A DNA stretch of 64,000 nucleotides from Ferruginibacter sp. (GCA_025359625.1 JANYFT010000365.1:1-64000), one strand, 5' to 3'; shown: positions 24,466 to 33,585, counted from the first letter of the stretch. Made by a program: numbers and translations. The notes: generated by a model from the sequence alone, not told the origin.

Positions 24466-24598
24466 TTTTTGAGTTTTAATTTGTTATTTATACCCGTTAA
24501 TACAATTGGTTAAAAAAGGTAACCCAACTTTTTTAAAATATTTTTTTTTCGTTGCTTTGGGTTACTATTGCACCCTATTACGTATTAATATAAGACTG

Positions 24599-25162
24599 GT
24601 GAATACTATAGAACAAGATCAATCATTATTGAAGGGATTAGCTGAAAACGATAAAAATTCTATTGAAACTATTTATCGTTTGAATTATTCGATGATTCAA
24701 ACCTTTGTATTAAATAACAACGGTTCTGTAGATGATGCCCGTGATATTTTTCAGGAAGCGATGGTTGTGTTGTATGAAAAATCAAGAGCAACAACATTTT
24801 CCCTAAGCTGTCAAATTAAAACTTATGTATATTCCATATGCCGGCGTTTATGGCTTAAAAGATTGCAACAACTTAGTAAATTCAGTACACAAGTTGAAAG
24901 TCTGGAAGATACTGTAACTGTTGATGAGGAAATTGAAGAGCACGAAAAGATAAACAATGATTTTATTATAATGGAACATGCCCTGGGTAAAATTGGGGAG
25001 CCTTGTAAAAGTTTGCTGGATGCTTATTACCTGCAAAAAAAGAATATGGTTGAAATAGCAGGAGAATTTGGTTACACCAATGCAGACAATGCAAAAACAC
25101 AGAAGTATAAGTGTTTGATTAGATTGAAAAAATTATTTTTTGCACAATATAAAAACGCATAA
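24599..25162 (+). CDS. Sigma-70 family (ECF-like) RNA polymerase sigma factor
   Basis: The protein has an ECF-type layout. Region 2 contains NSIETIYRLNYSMIQTFVLNNNGSVDDARDIFQEAMVVLYEKSR, and region 4 contains KIGEPCKSLLDAYYLQKKNMVEIAGEFGYTNADNAKTQKYKCLIRLKKLF with a helix-turn-helix. I choose a GTG start at 24599 (VNTIEQDQSLLKGL), because family members begin there and the upstream 31 codons of the track ORF look like translated promoter region. It lies 5 nt upstream of the membrane protease gene, so the two are almost certainly co-transcribed and functionally paired. Confidence 0.87.
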   Translation: MNTIEQDQSLLKGLAENDKNSIETIYRLNYSMIQTFVLNNNGSVDDARDIFQEAMVVLYEKSRATTFSLSCQIKTYVYSICRRLWLKRLQQLSKFSTQVESLEDTVTVDEEIEEHEKINNDFIIMEHALGKIGEPCKSLLDAYYLQKKNMVEIAGEFGYTNADNAKTQKYKCLIRLKKLFFAQYKNA

Positions 25163-25167
25163 TTGAG

Positions 25168-26268
25168 ATGGAAGACATTTTACTTTTAGAAACTGTGGAG
25201 CGTTACCTGTCCGGAGATATGTCTGCGGAAGAAGTTGTAGTTTTTGAAGACCTCCGTAAAAAAAATGCAGATGTTGACCAGATGGTAGTTGAGCACACCT
25301 ACTTTTTACAGGGACTGGATAAATATGGCGTAATTAAATCTTTTAAACATTCGCTGCATGAAGTGGAAGCTAACCTTTACAATGAAGGAATTTTTGACGC
25401 ACCAAAATTAACCAGCAAGAAAATGGTTGTTAATTTTTGGAATAAGTATAAACGCAACATGGCAGTTGCCGCCTCTATTGCGGGTTTTATATCACTGCTT
25501 ACGCTTGGCTTAATGATCACTTACACAAAAAAATATAGCAATGACCATTATGTCGATTTGGTAAAAGAACTGATTAAAACAAACACAGACGTATCTAAAC
25601 TAAAGAACAATCATGTAATCCGTCCTGTTAATGAAAAGCCTGAACCTAAAGTAGATTTCAGGGGCACGGGATTTTTAATTGATGGTAAAGGTTACCTTGT
25701 TACCAACGCCCATGTTATTAGCAAGATGAAAAATATTTATGTAGAAAATACCAAAGGCCAATTTTTTGCTACTGCTACTGTTTACACCGACAACAATGTT
25801 GATCTGGCTATTTTAAAGATAAACGATACTGCTTTTAAAGTTATTACCAGCTTACCCTATAGCATTAAGAAAGCCAATTCAGATCTTGGTGAGCAATTTT
25901 TTACTTTGGGTTTTCCACGTGATGAAATTGTATATGGCGAGGGTTATGTGAGCGCCAAATCGGGGAACGATGGAGACACTACCTCATACCAGTTAACAGT
26001 ATCTGCCAACCCCGGTAATAGTGGAGGCCCCGTTATTAACAGCAACGGAGAAATAATTGGAATTATTACTGCCAAAGATTCAAAAGCGGATGGTGTTGTT
26101 TATGCCGCTAAATCAAAAAACATTTTTAAACTATTGGATAAACTGAAAAAAGAGGACAATAGATATGAATTAATAAAAACGCCGGTCAATACAAATTTAA
26201 AAGGATTGGAAAGAACACAGCAGGTAAAGAAAATGGAGGAATTTGTTTACATGGTTGTTGGAAATTAA
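25168..26268 (+). CDS. Membrane-anchored trypsin-like serine protease with anti-sigma-like N-terminus
   Basis: The 366-residue protein has three parts. Residues 1 to about 85 are cytoplasmic and helical, with LLETVERYLSGDMSAEEVVVFEDLRKK recalling the start of Bacteroidota anti-sigma proteins (RYLxGxLxxEExxxFE). A single membrane segment AVAASIAGFISLLTLGLMITY is near 93-113. A periplasmic chymotrypsin-fold protease domain follows with TNAHVIS (His), NNVDLAILK (Asp) and NPGNSGGPVIN (Ser), as in HtrA/DegS, but no PDZ domain. Because the gene directly follows the sigma-factor gene, I infer that it may hold the sigma factor at the membrane and release it in response to an envelope signal. Peptidase function is well supported; the regulatory role is inference. 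Confidence 0.85.
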   Translation: MEDILLLETVERYLSGDMSAEEVVVFEDLRKKNADVDQMVVEHTYFLQGLDKYGVIKSFKHSLHEVEANLYNEGIFDAPKLTSKKMVVNFWNKYKRNMAVAASIAGFISLLTLGLMITYTKKYSNDHYVDLVKELIKTNTDVSKLKNNHVIRPVNEKPEPKVDFRGTGFLIDGKGYLVTNAHVISKMKNIYVENTKGQFFATATVYTDNNVDLAILKINDTAFKVITSLPYSIKKANSDLGEQFFTLGFPRDEIVYGEGYVSAKSGNDGDTTSYQLTVSANPGNSGGPVINSNGEIIGIITAKDSKADGVVYAAKSKNIFKLLDKLKKEDNRYELIKTPVNTNLKGLERTQQVKKMEEFVYMVVGN

Positions 26269-26287
26269 AATATTAAATCCCGAAAGC

Positions 26288-26322
26288 AAAAAAAGCGACC
26301 TGGTAAAACAGGCCGCTTTTTT
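26288..26322. terminator. Bidirectional terminator
   Basis: AAAAAAAGCGaCCTG-gtaaaa-CAGGcCGCTTTTTT is a long hairpin with one internal mismatch and A/T tracts on both sides. It lies 20 nt after the protease stop and before the 3-prime end of the convergent nucleotidyltransferase gene, so it can serve both strands. Confidence 0.85.
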
Positions 26323-26415
26323 ATGTTATTACAGAATACTAATTGTATTTATATTTGTATTAATAATTGCTATTGTGAAAAAAAATCCTGAAAAGTAATT
26401 GTGTTATAGATTGTC

Positions 26416-27318
26416 TTACACCCATAATGAAGCAGGGTATTCCCCATCTGCAACCAGTTTATCAACGCTTGCTTTTACTTCCGGCGCATCTTCTTTATAA
26501 GTAACCCCAAACCATTGTGCCGACGTAGGTATCACTTTTACACTGCCTTCTTTATTTTTTACCACTTTATCAACTACCAGCGGAATAAAAAATTCACCTT
26601 TTGGGTTGTGCAGCTCCCTGTCTAAAAATTCGCCAAAATAATTTTCGCTTTGGGTTATAAAGTTGGGAGAAAATGCAAAGAAATTCATACTCACGCTGGA
26701 GTCTTCGCTTACTTCGTGCAAACCATCCTGGTCTTCGTAAGTTATAATGCCTTTATCATTGCGAAAGATGCTTGTACGTTCATTGATATCCACCAGGTTA
26801 TTTTCATTGTCTATTTTACACACACCACGGCTTACACTACCATTATCGCTGAGCGTTTTCTTTAACTCATACCCAATAATGGCATAATTGTTATCAGCCA
26901 CTTTAGTGGTTAAAAAATCATACGCTTTTTCAAAACCTTCCCTGCCATAAAAATCATCTGCATTGATTACAGCAAAAGGTTCATTCACTATTCCCTTGCA
27001 ACAGAGCACTGCATGTGCTGTACCCCAGGGTTTTTTTCTTTCCTCAGGTATTTGCCTGGCACCAACATATTTCGACAATTCCTGAAAAGCAAAATCAACT
27101 TTAATTTTCCCTTCCAGCTTGGCTGAAAATGTTTCTTTAAACATATCCAGAAATTCTTCACGGATAAGAAATACCACTTTGCCAAATCCTGCACGGATGG
27201 CATCATAAATGGAATATTCCATAATGGTTTCACCGCTTGGGCCAAAACCCTGAACCTGTTTCATACTGCCATAGCGGCTGGCCATACCTGCTGCTAATAC
27301 TACAAGAGTTGGTTTCAT
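26416..27318 (-). CDS. Nucleotidyltransferase (NDP-sugar pyrophosphorylase-like)
   Basis: The 300-residue cytoplasmic protein has the nucleotidyltransferase signature LAAGMASRYGSMKQ at the N-terminus, with the GxGxR-like loop slightly altered, and the metal-binding VINADDFYGREGFEKAYDFL. It is the size of glucose-1-phosphate uridylyl- or thymidylyltransferases, and the KKPWGTAHAVLCCK segment matches the GTAxAv motif that contacts the base and sugar. The exact nucleotide and sugar cannot be read. In this phylum single-domain members often act in UDP-sugar supply. It is monocistronic and converges with the protease gene across a shared terminator. Confidence 0.85.
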   Translation of the reverse strand: MKPTLVVLAAGMASRYGSMKQVQGFGPSGETIMEYSIYDAIRAGFGKVVFLIREEFLDMFKETFSAKLEGKIKVDFAFQELSKYVGARQIPEERKKPWGTAHAVLCCKGIVNEPFAVINADDFYGREGFEKAYDFLTTKVADNNYAIIGYELKKTLSDNGSVSRGVCKIDNENNLVDINERTSIFRNDKGIITYEDQDGLHEVSEDSSVSMNFFAFSPNFITQSENYFGEFLDRELHNPKGEFFIPLVVDKVVKNKEGSVKVIPTSAQWFGVTYKEDAPEVKASVDKLVADGEYPASLWV

Positions 27319-27463
27319 TCTTTATGTAAATTTTATTCCTGCCTTTTACAGGAGATGGTTAAATATGATATTCTATAAATTTTATTGCAATTAAGATTAA
27401 TCAACTAAATTAGATTGAGTTGTATATTAACGGGTACGAAATTAATCTAATCAGTTTACAAAA

Positions 27464-28360
27464 ATGCTTTTCAATACTTCAAATATATTTATTGACACTA
27501 TAGCAAACGATTGCCTGAGCGAAAAAAAAATAAGCTTATCTGTTGTAAGGCTTGATAAAATTCATCCAATTGTGTCTGGTAATAAATTATTTAAGTTGCA
27601 TTATTTTTTAGAGGAAGCCATGACATTGCTTATACCCGGTATAGTTACTTTTGGCGGTGCTTATTCTAATCATTTAGTGGCTACGGCCTTTGCCTGCAAA
27701 ACAAGCGGGTTAAAAAGTGCGGCCCTTGTAAGAGGTGAAAAACCTGCAAAATTATCGCCTACTTTAATAACCTGTATTGCCTATGATATGCAACTCCATT
27801 TTATTTCAAGAACCGAATATGAGCAAAAAGAAAAACCTGCATTTATAGAAAAAATATTGCAACAGTTTAAAGGTTTTATGGTAGTCCCGGAAGGAGGTTA
27901 TCATCCAAAAGGGGCTGCTGGCGCTGCTTTGATAAACAATTTTATTGTAGAAGATACCACCCACATTTGCAGTGCAGTAGGTACCGCCACTACCCTTGCA
28001 GGGCTAATAACAGGGGCAAAACAAAATCAACGGGTTATCGGTATACCTGTTTTAAAAGACATGAACGATATTGCCGGAAGAATAAGTTACTTAGCCAATA
28101 CGACTCACCAGTTTCAATTGCTGGATGGTTATCATTTTGGCGGATATGCAAAAAAAACACCAGAGCTTATCCGTTTTATGAATCATTTATATGAGCAATA
28201 TAAATTACCAACAGACTTTGTTTACACTGCCAAAATGATGTATGCGGTTATGGATTGTATAGAGAAAGATTTTTTTGCTCCAGGCAGTAAAATAACCTGC
28301 CTGCATACCGGCGGTTTACAGGGCAATGCATCTTTACCTTCGGGCACTTTAATTTTCTGA
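27464..28360 (+). CDS. PLP-dependent 1-aminocyclopropane-1-carboxylate deaminase / D-cysteine desulfhydrase family
   Basis: The 298-residue fold-type II PLP enzyme shows the PLP-lysine motif VVRLDKIHPIVSGNKLFKLHYFLEEA with Lys in GNKLFKL. Next comes the serine loop VTFGGAYSNHLVATAFACK (the GGxxSNH motif), then VVPEGGYHPKGAAGAALIN, and the phosphate-binding TATTLAGLITGAK preceded by CSAVGT. Members either open the ACC ring or remove sulfide from D-cysteine; sequence does not decide between them. It is followed after 66 nt by a secreted-protein gene on the same strand and divergent from the nucleotidyltransferase gene. Confidence 0.85.
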   Translation: MLFNTSNIFIDTIANDCLSEKKISLSVVRLDKIHPIVSGNKLFKLHYFLEEAMTLLIPGIVTFGGAYSNHLVATAFACKTSGLKSAALVRGEKPAKLSPTLITCIAYDMQLHFISRTEYEQKEKPAFIEKILQQFKGFMVVPEGGYHPKGAAGAALINNFIVEDTTHICSAVGTATTLAGLITGAKQNQRVIGIPVLKDMNDIAGRISYLANTTHQFQLLDGYHFGGYAKKTPELIRFMNHLYEQYKLPTDFVYTAKMMYAVMDCIEKDFFAPGSKITCLHTGGLQGNASLPSGTLIF

Positions 28361-28426
28361 TTTGTTTTAACAGCATGTTATATTTGTAGCTTAAAAAATT
28401 TTACCTTTCCTGCGTTTAAAACAATT

Positions 28427-29290
28427 ATGCAAAAAAAGCTTCTGTTTGTTTTTATGTTAACTGTGGCATTTGCCGGCAATACGTTTGCACAGGATACATT
28501 GCCCAGGATTTCGGTAAAAAATATTAGTAGCCAAATAATTATTAGCTGGAAAAATAATTACGGTGCCAACATCAGCAATATAAATATTCAACGTTCGCAC
28601 GATAGTTTAAAAAACTTTATCACCATCGGCACAGTATTAAATCCATTAAATAAAGAGAACGGTTATGTAGACAGAAGCGCAACCAATCCCAATATGTTTT
28701 ACCGGATATTTGTGGCATTTGAAGGAGGGACTTATTTCTTTTCTCATTCGCACAAACCCGTAATTGATATTCCCGAAAAACTAGCAACTGACACTACTTA
28801 CAAACCGGAAATGGCGCCCGCCAACAAAGAGGTGATTGATACCGCAAACAAACCGGCATCAGACAATTTTACGAAACAACTAATTGAAAATACGGGTTCG
28901 GAACGTATGGCTGTACCTGCTAAAGGACAAGATCTTATTCCTGCAAGAAAATTTCCCAAACTAATAAAACCGATGGGTTTTGTACCTAGTAAATTTATAT
29001 ATGCAAATAAAGAGAATAACCTTATCATCAGTTTACCTGATTACGATAAAGTAAAATTTTCGCTGCGTTTTTTTGATGATAAGGACAGGCCGGTTTTTGA
29101 AATAAAAAAAATTACTGAACCTTACCTGATAGTAGAAAAAGTAAATTTCCGGCACACGGGCTGGTTCTATTATCATTTGTATGATGATGGTATTTTGCTG
29201 GAAAAATATAAATTCTTTATTGGTAAAGATGGCTGGGTTGGGTCACCCCCACCGGAAACAAAAAATTCAACAACCGAAGAGCAGCATTAA
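28427..29290 (+). CDS. Secreted hypothetical protein with Fn3-like N-terminal domain
   Basis: I do not recognise a named family. The 287-residue protein starts with a signal peptide, MQKKLLFVFMLTVAFAGNTFAQ. A beta-rich domain (about residues 25-105) includes IIISWKNNYGANISNINIQRS and YVDRSATNPNMFYRIFV, resembling fibronectin III-like modules in surface proteins. A Pro/Thr/Lys-rich linker (about 110-175) follows, then a second beta domain with LIISLPDYDKVKFSLRFFD and FRHTGWFYYHLYDDGILLEKYKFFIGKDGW, which recalls T9SS-type C-terminal domains but is followed by a further tail. It is likely periplasmic or surface exposed. It converges with lipB, with 4 nt between stops. Confidence 0.7.
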   Translation: MQKKLLFVFMLTVAFAGNTFAQDTLPRISVKNISSQIIISWKNNYGANISNINIQRSHDSLKNFITIGTVLNPLNKENGYVDRSATNPNMFYRIFVAFEGGTYFFSHSHKPVIDIPEKLATDTTYKPEMAPANKEVIDTANKPASDNFTKQLIENTGSERMAVPAKGQDLIPARKFPKLIKPMGFVPSKFIYANKENNLIISLPDYDKVKFSLRFFDDKDRPVFEIKKITEPYLIVEKVNFRHTGWFYYHLYDDGILLEKYKFFIGKDGWVGSPPPETKNSTTEEQH

Positions 29291-29294
29291 GCCT

Positions 29295-30086
29295 TTACTG
29301 TAATGCTGCACCAAACACTTTTTCAAAATTTGCTTTCACCTTGTTTTTTGCATCTTCATAATCAACAAAACGGTTTAACTCTTTTTGCAGGGATGTTACT
29401 TTTTTATTTTCTATGCCACAGGGAATAATGGTATTGAAATAACTAAGGTCGGTGTTAACATTAAATGCAAAGCCATGCATGGTAATCCAGCGGCTGCAAC
29501 GCACACCCATGGCACAAATTTTTCTTTCGCTGCCGGGTATACCAGCATTTATCCATACCCCTGTTTCACCTTTGCTGCGTTCGCCTTTTAAACCATATTC
29601 CTGTAGGGTAAGTATAATCACTTCTTCCAGTGAACGAAGGTATTTGCCAATATCTGTATAATATTTTTCCAGGTCAATGATAGGATACCCAACAATTTGT
29701 TGTGGCCCGTGGAAAGTAATATCTCCTCCCCTGTTGGTTTTAAAATATTGTATGCCTTTTAGCGCCATTTCTTCTTCGCTAATTAAAATATTTTCAGCAT
29801 GTCCGCTTTTACCTAAAGTTAATACTGGCGGGTGTTCGCATAAAAGAAAATGATGCTGCGTTGCAGGTATTGTTTGTTCTCCTCGTAAATCAGCATTGAT
29901 AGTCTGCTGGGCCTTACCCGGCTCTAAATTAGTATTTGCAAGTTCTCTTTTTCTTAGTAAAGATTTAATACCCACATTTTGCTGAAACAATCGCTCCTGA
30001 TAATCCCAGGCCGACTGGTAATCAATTAAACCTAAATCTTTAAACAATACAATCTGCTTATCCAAGGTAATTAGTTTATTTTGCAA
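29295..30086 (-). CDS. lipB: Lipoyl(octanoyl) transferase
   Basis: LipB moves octanoyl from acyl carrier protein to lipoyl domains of 2-oxoacid dehydrogenases. Motifs are CEHPPVLTLGKSGH, NRGGDITFHGPQQIVGYPIIDL, RKICAMGVRCSRWITMHGFAFNVNTDL (with the catalytic Lys) and NTIIPCGI (catalytic Cys). Compared with the usual 210-240 residues it has extra sequence around residues 40-60 (NLEPGKAQQTINADLRGEQ). The track start is a TTG at 30086, but TAACTTTG, a good -7 element, spans 30084-30091, so the true start may be the TTG at 30065 (LDKQIVLFKDLG). No ATG is available nearby. Confidence 0.92.
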   Translation of the reverse strand: MQNKLITLDKQIVLFKDLGLIDYQSAWDYQERLFQQNVGIKSLLRKRELANTNLEPGKAQQTINADLRGEQTIPATQHHFLLCEHPPVLTLGKSGHAENILISEEEMALKGIQYFKTNRGGDITFHGPQQIVGYPIIDLEKYYTDIGKYLRSLEEVIILTLQEYGLKGERSKGETGVWINAGIPGSERKICAMGVRCSRWITMHGFAFNVNTDLSYFNTIIPCGIENKKVTSLQKELNRFVDYEDAKNKVKANFEKVFGAALQ

Positions 30087-30210
30087 AGTTAATTGAATCG
30101 GGTATCATCTAATAAGCAGTGTAGCAGTAGGGAGTATTGAATAAAAAGAATAAAACATCAGGTATCAATTAAGCATCATCAATTATCAATTAAAAATTAT
30201 CAATAAAAAA

Positions 30211-31272
30211 ATGACCAACGAAATAATAGCCACCGCTGAAGAAGACCTGCAGGAAAATGAAGAGTTGTATGAAAGACTGGTGATTGAAATTGCCAAAGGG
30301 CAGGAAGCTCTTCGCATTGATAAATTTTTAATGCATCGCATTGAAGGTGCCACCCGCAATAAAATTCAGCAGGGTATTGATAATGAAATGGTGCTGGTGA
30401 ATGATAAGCCGATAAAGGCTAATTATAAAGTGAAGCCTTACGATAAAATTATAGTTTTCGATAACCGCCATCCCGAAAGCAATAATATTATTCCAGAAAA
30501 TATGCCGCTTAATATTGTGTTTGAAGATGAGGATGTTTTACTCATCAACAAACCTGCAGGGCTTGTGGTGCATCCCGGCAGCGGCAATCCCAATGGCACT
30601 CTGATTAATGGTGTTGCTTATTATTTACAGCAGCAAAATCCTGAGCTGGAAGAAAATGGGTTACCCCGTTTTGGGATGGTACACCGGATAGATAAAAACA
30701 CTACCGGTTTATTGGTGCTGGCCAAAACGCCCAAGGCCATGACGGACCTTGCCAAACAATTTTTTAATCATACTGTACACCGCCGCTACATTGCTTTGGT
30801 ATGGGGCGATTTTGAAGAGAACGAAGGCACCATCCGTGGCCATGTGGGCCGCCACCAGCGTTTTAGAAAATTATTTACTACCTACCCTGATGGCGAGCAT
30901 GGCAAAGAAGCCATCACTCATTATAAAGTGCTGGAACGTTTTAATTATGTAACACTGATAGAATGTCGCCTTGAAACGGGCCGCACACACCAGATACGGG
31001 TACACATGCAATACATTGGCCACCCTTTATTTAATGATGATTTTTATGGTGGCGATAAAATTGTAAAAGGTACCATCTTTACCAAATACAAACAGTTTGT
31101 AGATAATTGTTTTGCCCTTTGCCAACGGCAAGCATTACATGCTAAGGAGTTGGGCTTTACACATCCTACTACCAAACAACCCATTTTATTTGAAAGTAAT
31201 TTACCCGATGATATGTTGGCCGTTATTGAAAAATGGAGAAAGTACAGTGAAAATAAAAATGATATTGGGTAA
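30211..31272 (+). CDS. rluD: RluA/RluD-family 23S rRNA pseudouridine synthase
   Basis: The 353-residue protein begins with an acidic stretch and an S4 RNA-binding domain (LRIDKFLMHRIEGATRNKIQQGI, VLVNDKPIKANYKVKPYDKI). The RluA catalytic domain follows with VLLINKPAGLVVHPGSGN, the active-site Asp in GMVHRIDKNTTGLLVLAKT, and TGRTHQIRVHMQYIGHPLFND. This order matches RluD, which modifies helix 69 of 23S rRNA, though RluA-family specificity is not certain from sequence. It is separated from lipB by about 120 nt containing AATTATCAATT-type repeats. Downstream is the degenerate DUF1801 gene on the same strand. Confidence 0.9.
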   Translation: MTNEIIATAEEDLQENEELYERLVIEIAKGQEALRIDKFLMHRIEGATRNKIQQGIDNEMVLVNDKPIKANYKVKPYDKIIVFDNRHPESNNIIPENMPLNIVFEDEDVLLINKPAGLVVHPGSGNPNGTLINGVAYYLQQQNPELEENGLPRFGMVHRIDKNTTGLLVLAKTPKAMTDLAKQFFNHTVHRRYIALVWGDFEENEGTIRGHVGRHQRFRKLFTTYPDGEHGKEAITHYKVLERFNYVTLIECRLETGRTHQIRVHMQYIGHPLFNDDFYGGDKIVKGTIFTKYKQFVDNCFALCQRQALHAKELGFTHPTTKQPILFESNLPDDMLAVIEKWRKYSENKNDIG

Positions 31273-31304
31273 ATATTTTAAAAATTCTATGTAGGCTTGG
31301 TTTA

Positions 31305-31686
31305 TTTAAAGATGGATGCAAGTAATAAAAATACTCACTTGTGGAATTTGTGGAAGCAGTAAGACAATTTATTTTTAATTACCGATAAAGAATTGGTCAA
31401 GAAATAAAATGGAATGCTCCTTATTTTTCTTTTATTGCAGGGAAATTATACCACTCAATCCATAAGAATGTAAAAGATATATTGTAGTATTTAACCTGTT
31501 TAAAAAAAATTGCATCCCCTTGGCTTTCCAACCGGGGCAAAGGTAAACGACCAATCAGGTTTACGGGAAGGCGACAAAGCAGACGGAAGAAAGATAGCCA
31601 TGTTTTATAGCATGGAAGGCGTAAAATTGAAAGAGAAGATAATGAAAAAAGTTATAAAAAGTTGGCTGAAAATATTGAACAAATAA
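31305..31686 (+). pseudogene. DUF1801 domain protein, degenerate
   Basis: No ORF longer than a few dozen codons is present, but switching frames yields an ordered DUF1801-like protein. The segments are LVEFVEAVRQFI, ITDKELV, then QEIKWNAPYFSF (frame change), DIVVFNLFKKNCIPLAFQPG (frame change), and finally RKIAMFYSMEGVKLKEKIMKKVIKSWLKILNK-stop. The IKWNAPxFxF and AMFYSMExVKxKE motifs are characteristic of that small family of unknown function. Several frameshifts separate the parts. It lies between rluD and the convergent DUF1203 gene, 3 nt from the latter stop. Confidence 0.8.
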
Positions 31687-31689
31687 AAC

Positions 31690-32169
31690 TCATACCCTTT
31701 CAATTTTACAGATATAACAGCATGCTTCCGCACTGCGTGCAGGCAGGTATACCACTTCAGGATGTTCATCAAATATTTTCATAATCAGTTCGTCCACATC
31801 ATCGTCACCAACCAGTTGCGCAATTACCATCATTTGCCATTTATCATAACCTATAAGTGTTAAATGAAAGTGCTCCTTATCCATTTTTATTGCTGGTGGA
31901 AAACGATGAATGTCTTTATATGCTTCCACCTCTTCTTTATTAATAAATATCGGCCCTGGCTGATTAAATGCGTTGCCAACCATAAATGGATTGTGGGATA
32001 AAAGTAACCGCATATCTTCACCTGTTGTAAAAGGTTGCAAAGAAACCCTGCAGGGGCCTCTTCCGGTTGCCACCTGTTCAATTAAGGTATTGACAAAATA
32101 ATCCATTTTTGTTTTCCGAATTTTTTGTGCATATTCCGCACTTAAAGGAACAATCCTAAATGGTTTCAT
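31690..32169 (-). CDS. DUF1203 domain protein
   Basis: The 159-residue cytoplasmic protein matches the DUF1203 family. Recognisable segments are FRIVPLSAEYAQKIR at the start, GRGPCRVSLQPFTTGEDMRLLLSHNPF in the first half, QPGPIFINKEEVEAY in the centre, and SAEACCYICKIERV at the C-terminus. The function is not known; the CR/Cys positions and an RGPCR motif are conserved in the family. It stands alone, divergent from glucokinase and convergent with the DUF1801 pseudogene. Confidence 0.75.
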   Translation of the reverse strand: MKPFRIVPLSAEYAQKIRKTKMDYFVNTLIEQVATGRGPCRVSLQPFTTGEDMRLLLSHNPFMVGNAFNQPGPIFINKEEVEAYKDIHRFPPAIKMDKEHFHLTLIGYDKWQMMVIAQLVGDDDVDELIMKIFDEHPEVVYLPARSAEACCYICKIERV

Positions 32170-32544
32170 TTGTAAAATTTTAGTTCTGCAAAGTTGTACA
32201 AATGGGTGCAGAAGAAAAACCCGAAACTTGCTATGTTATGGTTGTAATTGGGGATATAATCCTGCAATAAAAAGAGCGAGAATGCCGCTGTTAAACTTTA
32301 TCACAAACAGCAAGAGACTGCACCATAAAAAATTATTATTATAAACGGGCTAGCATTGTTTCAAAGCACTAATAATAAACTCAGCCATCTTTTTTAAAAG
32401 CGGCTGTATTATATTTTGAACATGCATCCTGTGACTTGGTTCTTAATACTTCGTAAGGATATTACTCTTTATTTTTTTATAGGATAAAACGGAAAAATAA
32501 TAAAAAAAAGGATAAGGCCATTTTGTTTTAACTTCAAATTTATT
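32170..32544. other. Intergenic region between divergent DUF1203 and glucokinase genes
   Basis: About 375 nt without a credible coding frame, RNA gene or hairpin with a T-run. It should contain both promoters, but I see no full TTTG-N-TAnnTTTG match on either strand. A CAACTTTG near-match lies about 25 nt before the DUF1203 start. Confidence 0.5.
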
Positions 32545-33585
32545 ATGAATATAGAATTGCTTATACCGATAGCTTTCAAAAACATGCTGCAAAGCAACAA
32601 TACTAATGCTATTATTTTAGCGGGTGATATTGGTGGCACAAAAGCTAATATACAACTTAGCCATTATTCAGCGGGTAGCCTGCAAACTATTAAAGAGAGC
32701 CGCTATGTTACTAAAAATTTTAACTCATTTAATGATATTCTTACCCACTTTCTTGAAGGGCAAGCACAGCCTGATAAAATTTGTTTTTCTGTTGCAGGAC
32801 CCGTAATAGAAGGAAAAGTGAAGTTCACCAACCTTAGCTGGCAAATTGATACTGTGGAGATAAGCCATCACGTTGGCGGCCGTCCTGTCGCAATTTTAAA
32901 CGACCTCGAATCTACGGCATATGGACTGGCAGCACTAAAAAAAGAGGAGTTAAATCTACTTTACTCAGGATCAAATGAAACACCCGGAAATATTGCCATA
33001 CTTGCTGCTGGTACAGGCCTCGGCGAAGCAGGGCTATTCTTCGATGGTAACCAATATCACCCTTTTGCTACAGAGGGGGGCCATAGCGATTTCGCACCCC
33101 GTTCTTCACAGGACATAAATATGTTGACCTTTTTGCTGGAAAGACACGAACATGTGAGCTGGGAAAGGTTGCTTAGTGGCAATGGTATTTTTACAATCTG
33201 GGAATATCTTACGCTGGTAGAGAAAAAAGAAAGCCCTTCATGGCTGCTGCAACAAATGGAAAATACAGATCCTGCCCCCATAATAAGTAAGGCTGCTTTG
33301 GAGGGAGCCTGCCCCGTTTGTATGGAAACAATGGAAATTTTTAACCGCTATTTAGCAACCGAAGCAGTTAACATGATTTTGAAATTAAAAGCTACTGGGG
33401 GCATTTATCTTGCTGGTGGCATTGCGCCAAAAATTTTTCCACTACTAAACCCTGCTACATGGAAAGATGTTTTTACCAAGAGTGGCCGCATGAGCCAATT
33501 GCTCAAAAAAGTATCGGTTTATGTAGTGCTGAATGAAAAAGCACCAATGCTTGGTGCCAGTTATTTTGCCTGTTTAAATATGTAA
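32545..33585 (+). CDS. glk: Glucokinase
   Basis: The 346-residue protein matches bacterial (Glk-type) glucokinase, which phosphorylates glucose with ATP. It has the phosphate 1 motif ILAGDIGGTKANIQL near residue 25, AILNDLESTAYGLAAL with the substrate Asn-Asp, AILAAGTGLGEAGLFFDGNQYHPFATEGGHSDFAPRS (ATP and glucose contacts, with the EGGH segment), and GGIYLAGGIAPKIFPLL. The length is typical. The first about 18 residues before the motif core are extra, and a start at ATG 32584 (MLQSNN) is also possible. It is monocistronic and converges with the DUF6089 gene. Confidence 0.92.
   Translation: MNIELLIPIAFKNMLQSNNTNAIILAGDIGGTKANIQLSHYSAGSLQTIKESRYVTKNFNSFNDILTHFLEGQAQPDKICFSVAGPVIEGKVKFTNLSWQIDTVEISHHVGGRPVAILNDLESTAYGLAALKKEELNLLYSGSNETPGNIAILAAGTGLGEAGLFFDGNQYHPFATEGGHSDFAPRSSQDINMLTFLLERHEHVSWERLLSGNGIFTIWEYLTLVEKKESPSWLLQQMENTDPAPIISKAALEGACPVCMETMEIFNRYLATEAVNMILKLKATGGIYLAGGIAPKIFPLLNPATWKDVFTKSGRMSQLLKKVSVYVVLNEKAPMLGASYFACLNM

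Noticed and set aside
24506-24598. N-terminal 31 codons of the sigma-factor ORF in the track
   Set aside because: They read like translated upstream region; family homology starts at VNTIEQDQ, so GTG 24599 is preferred.
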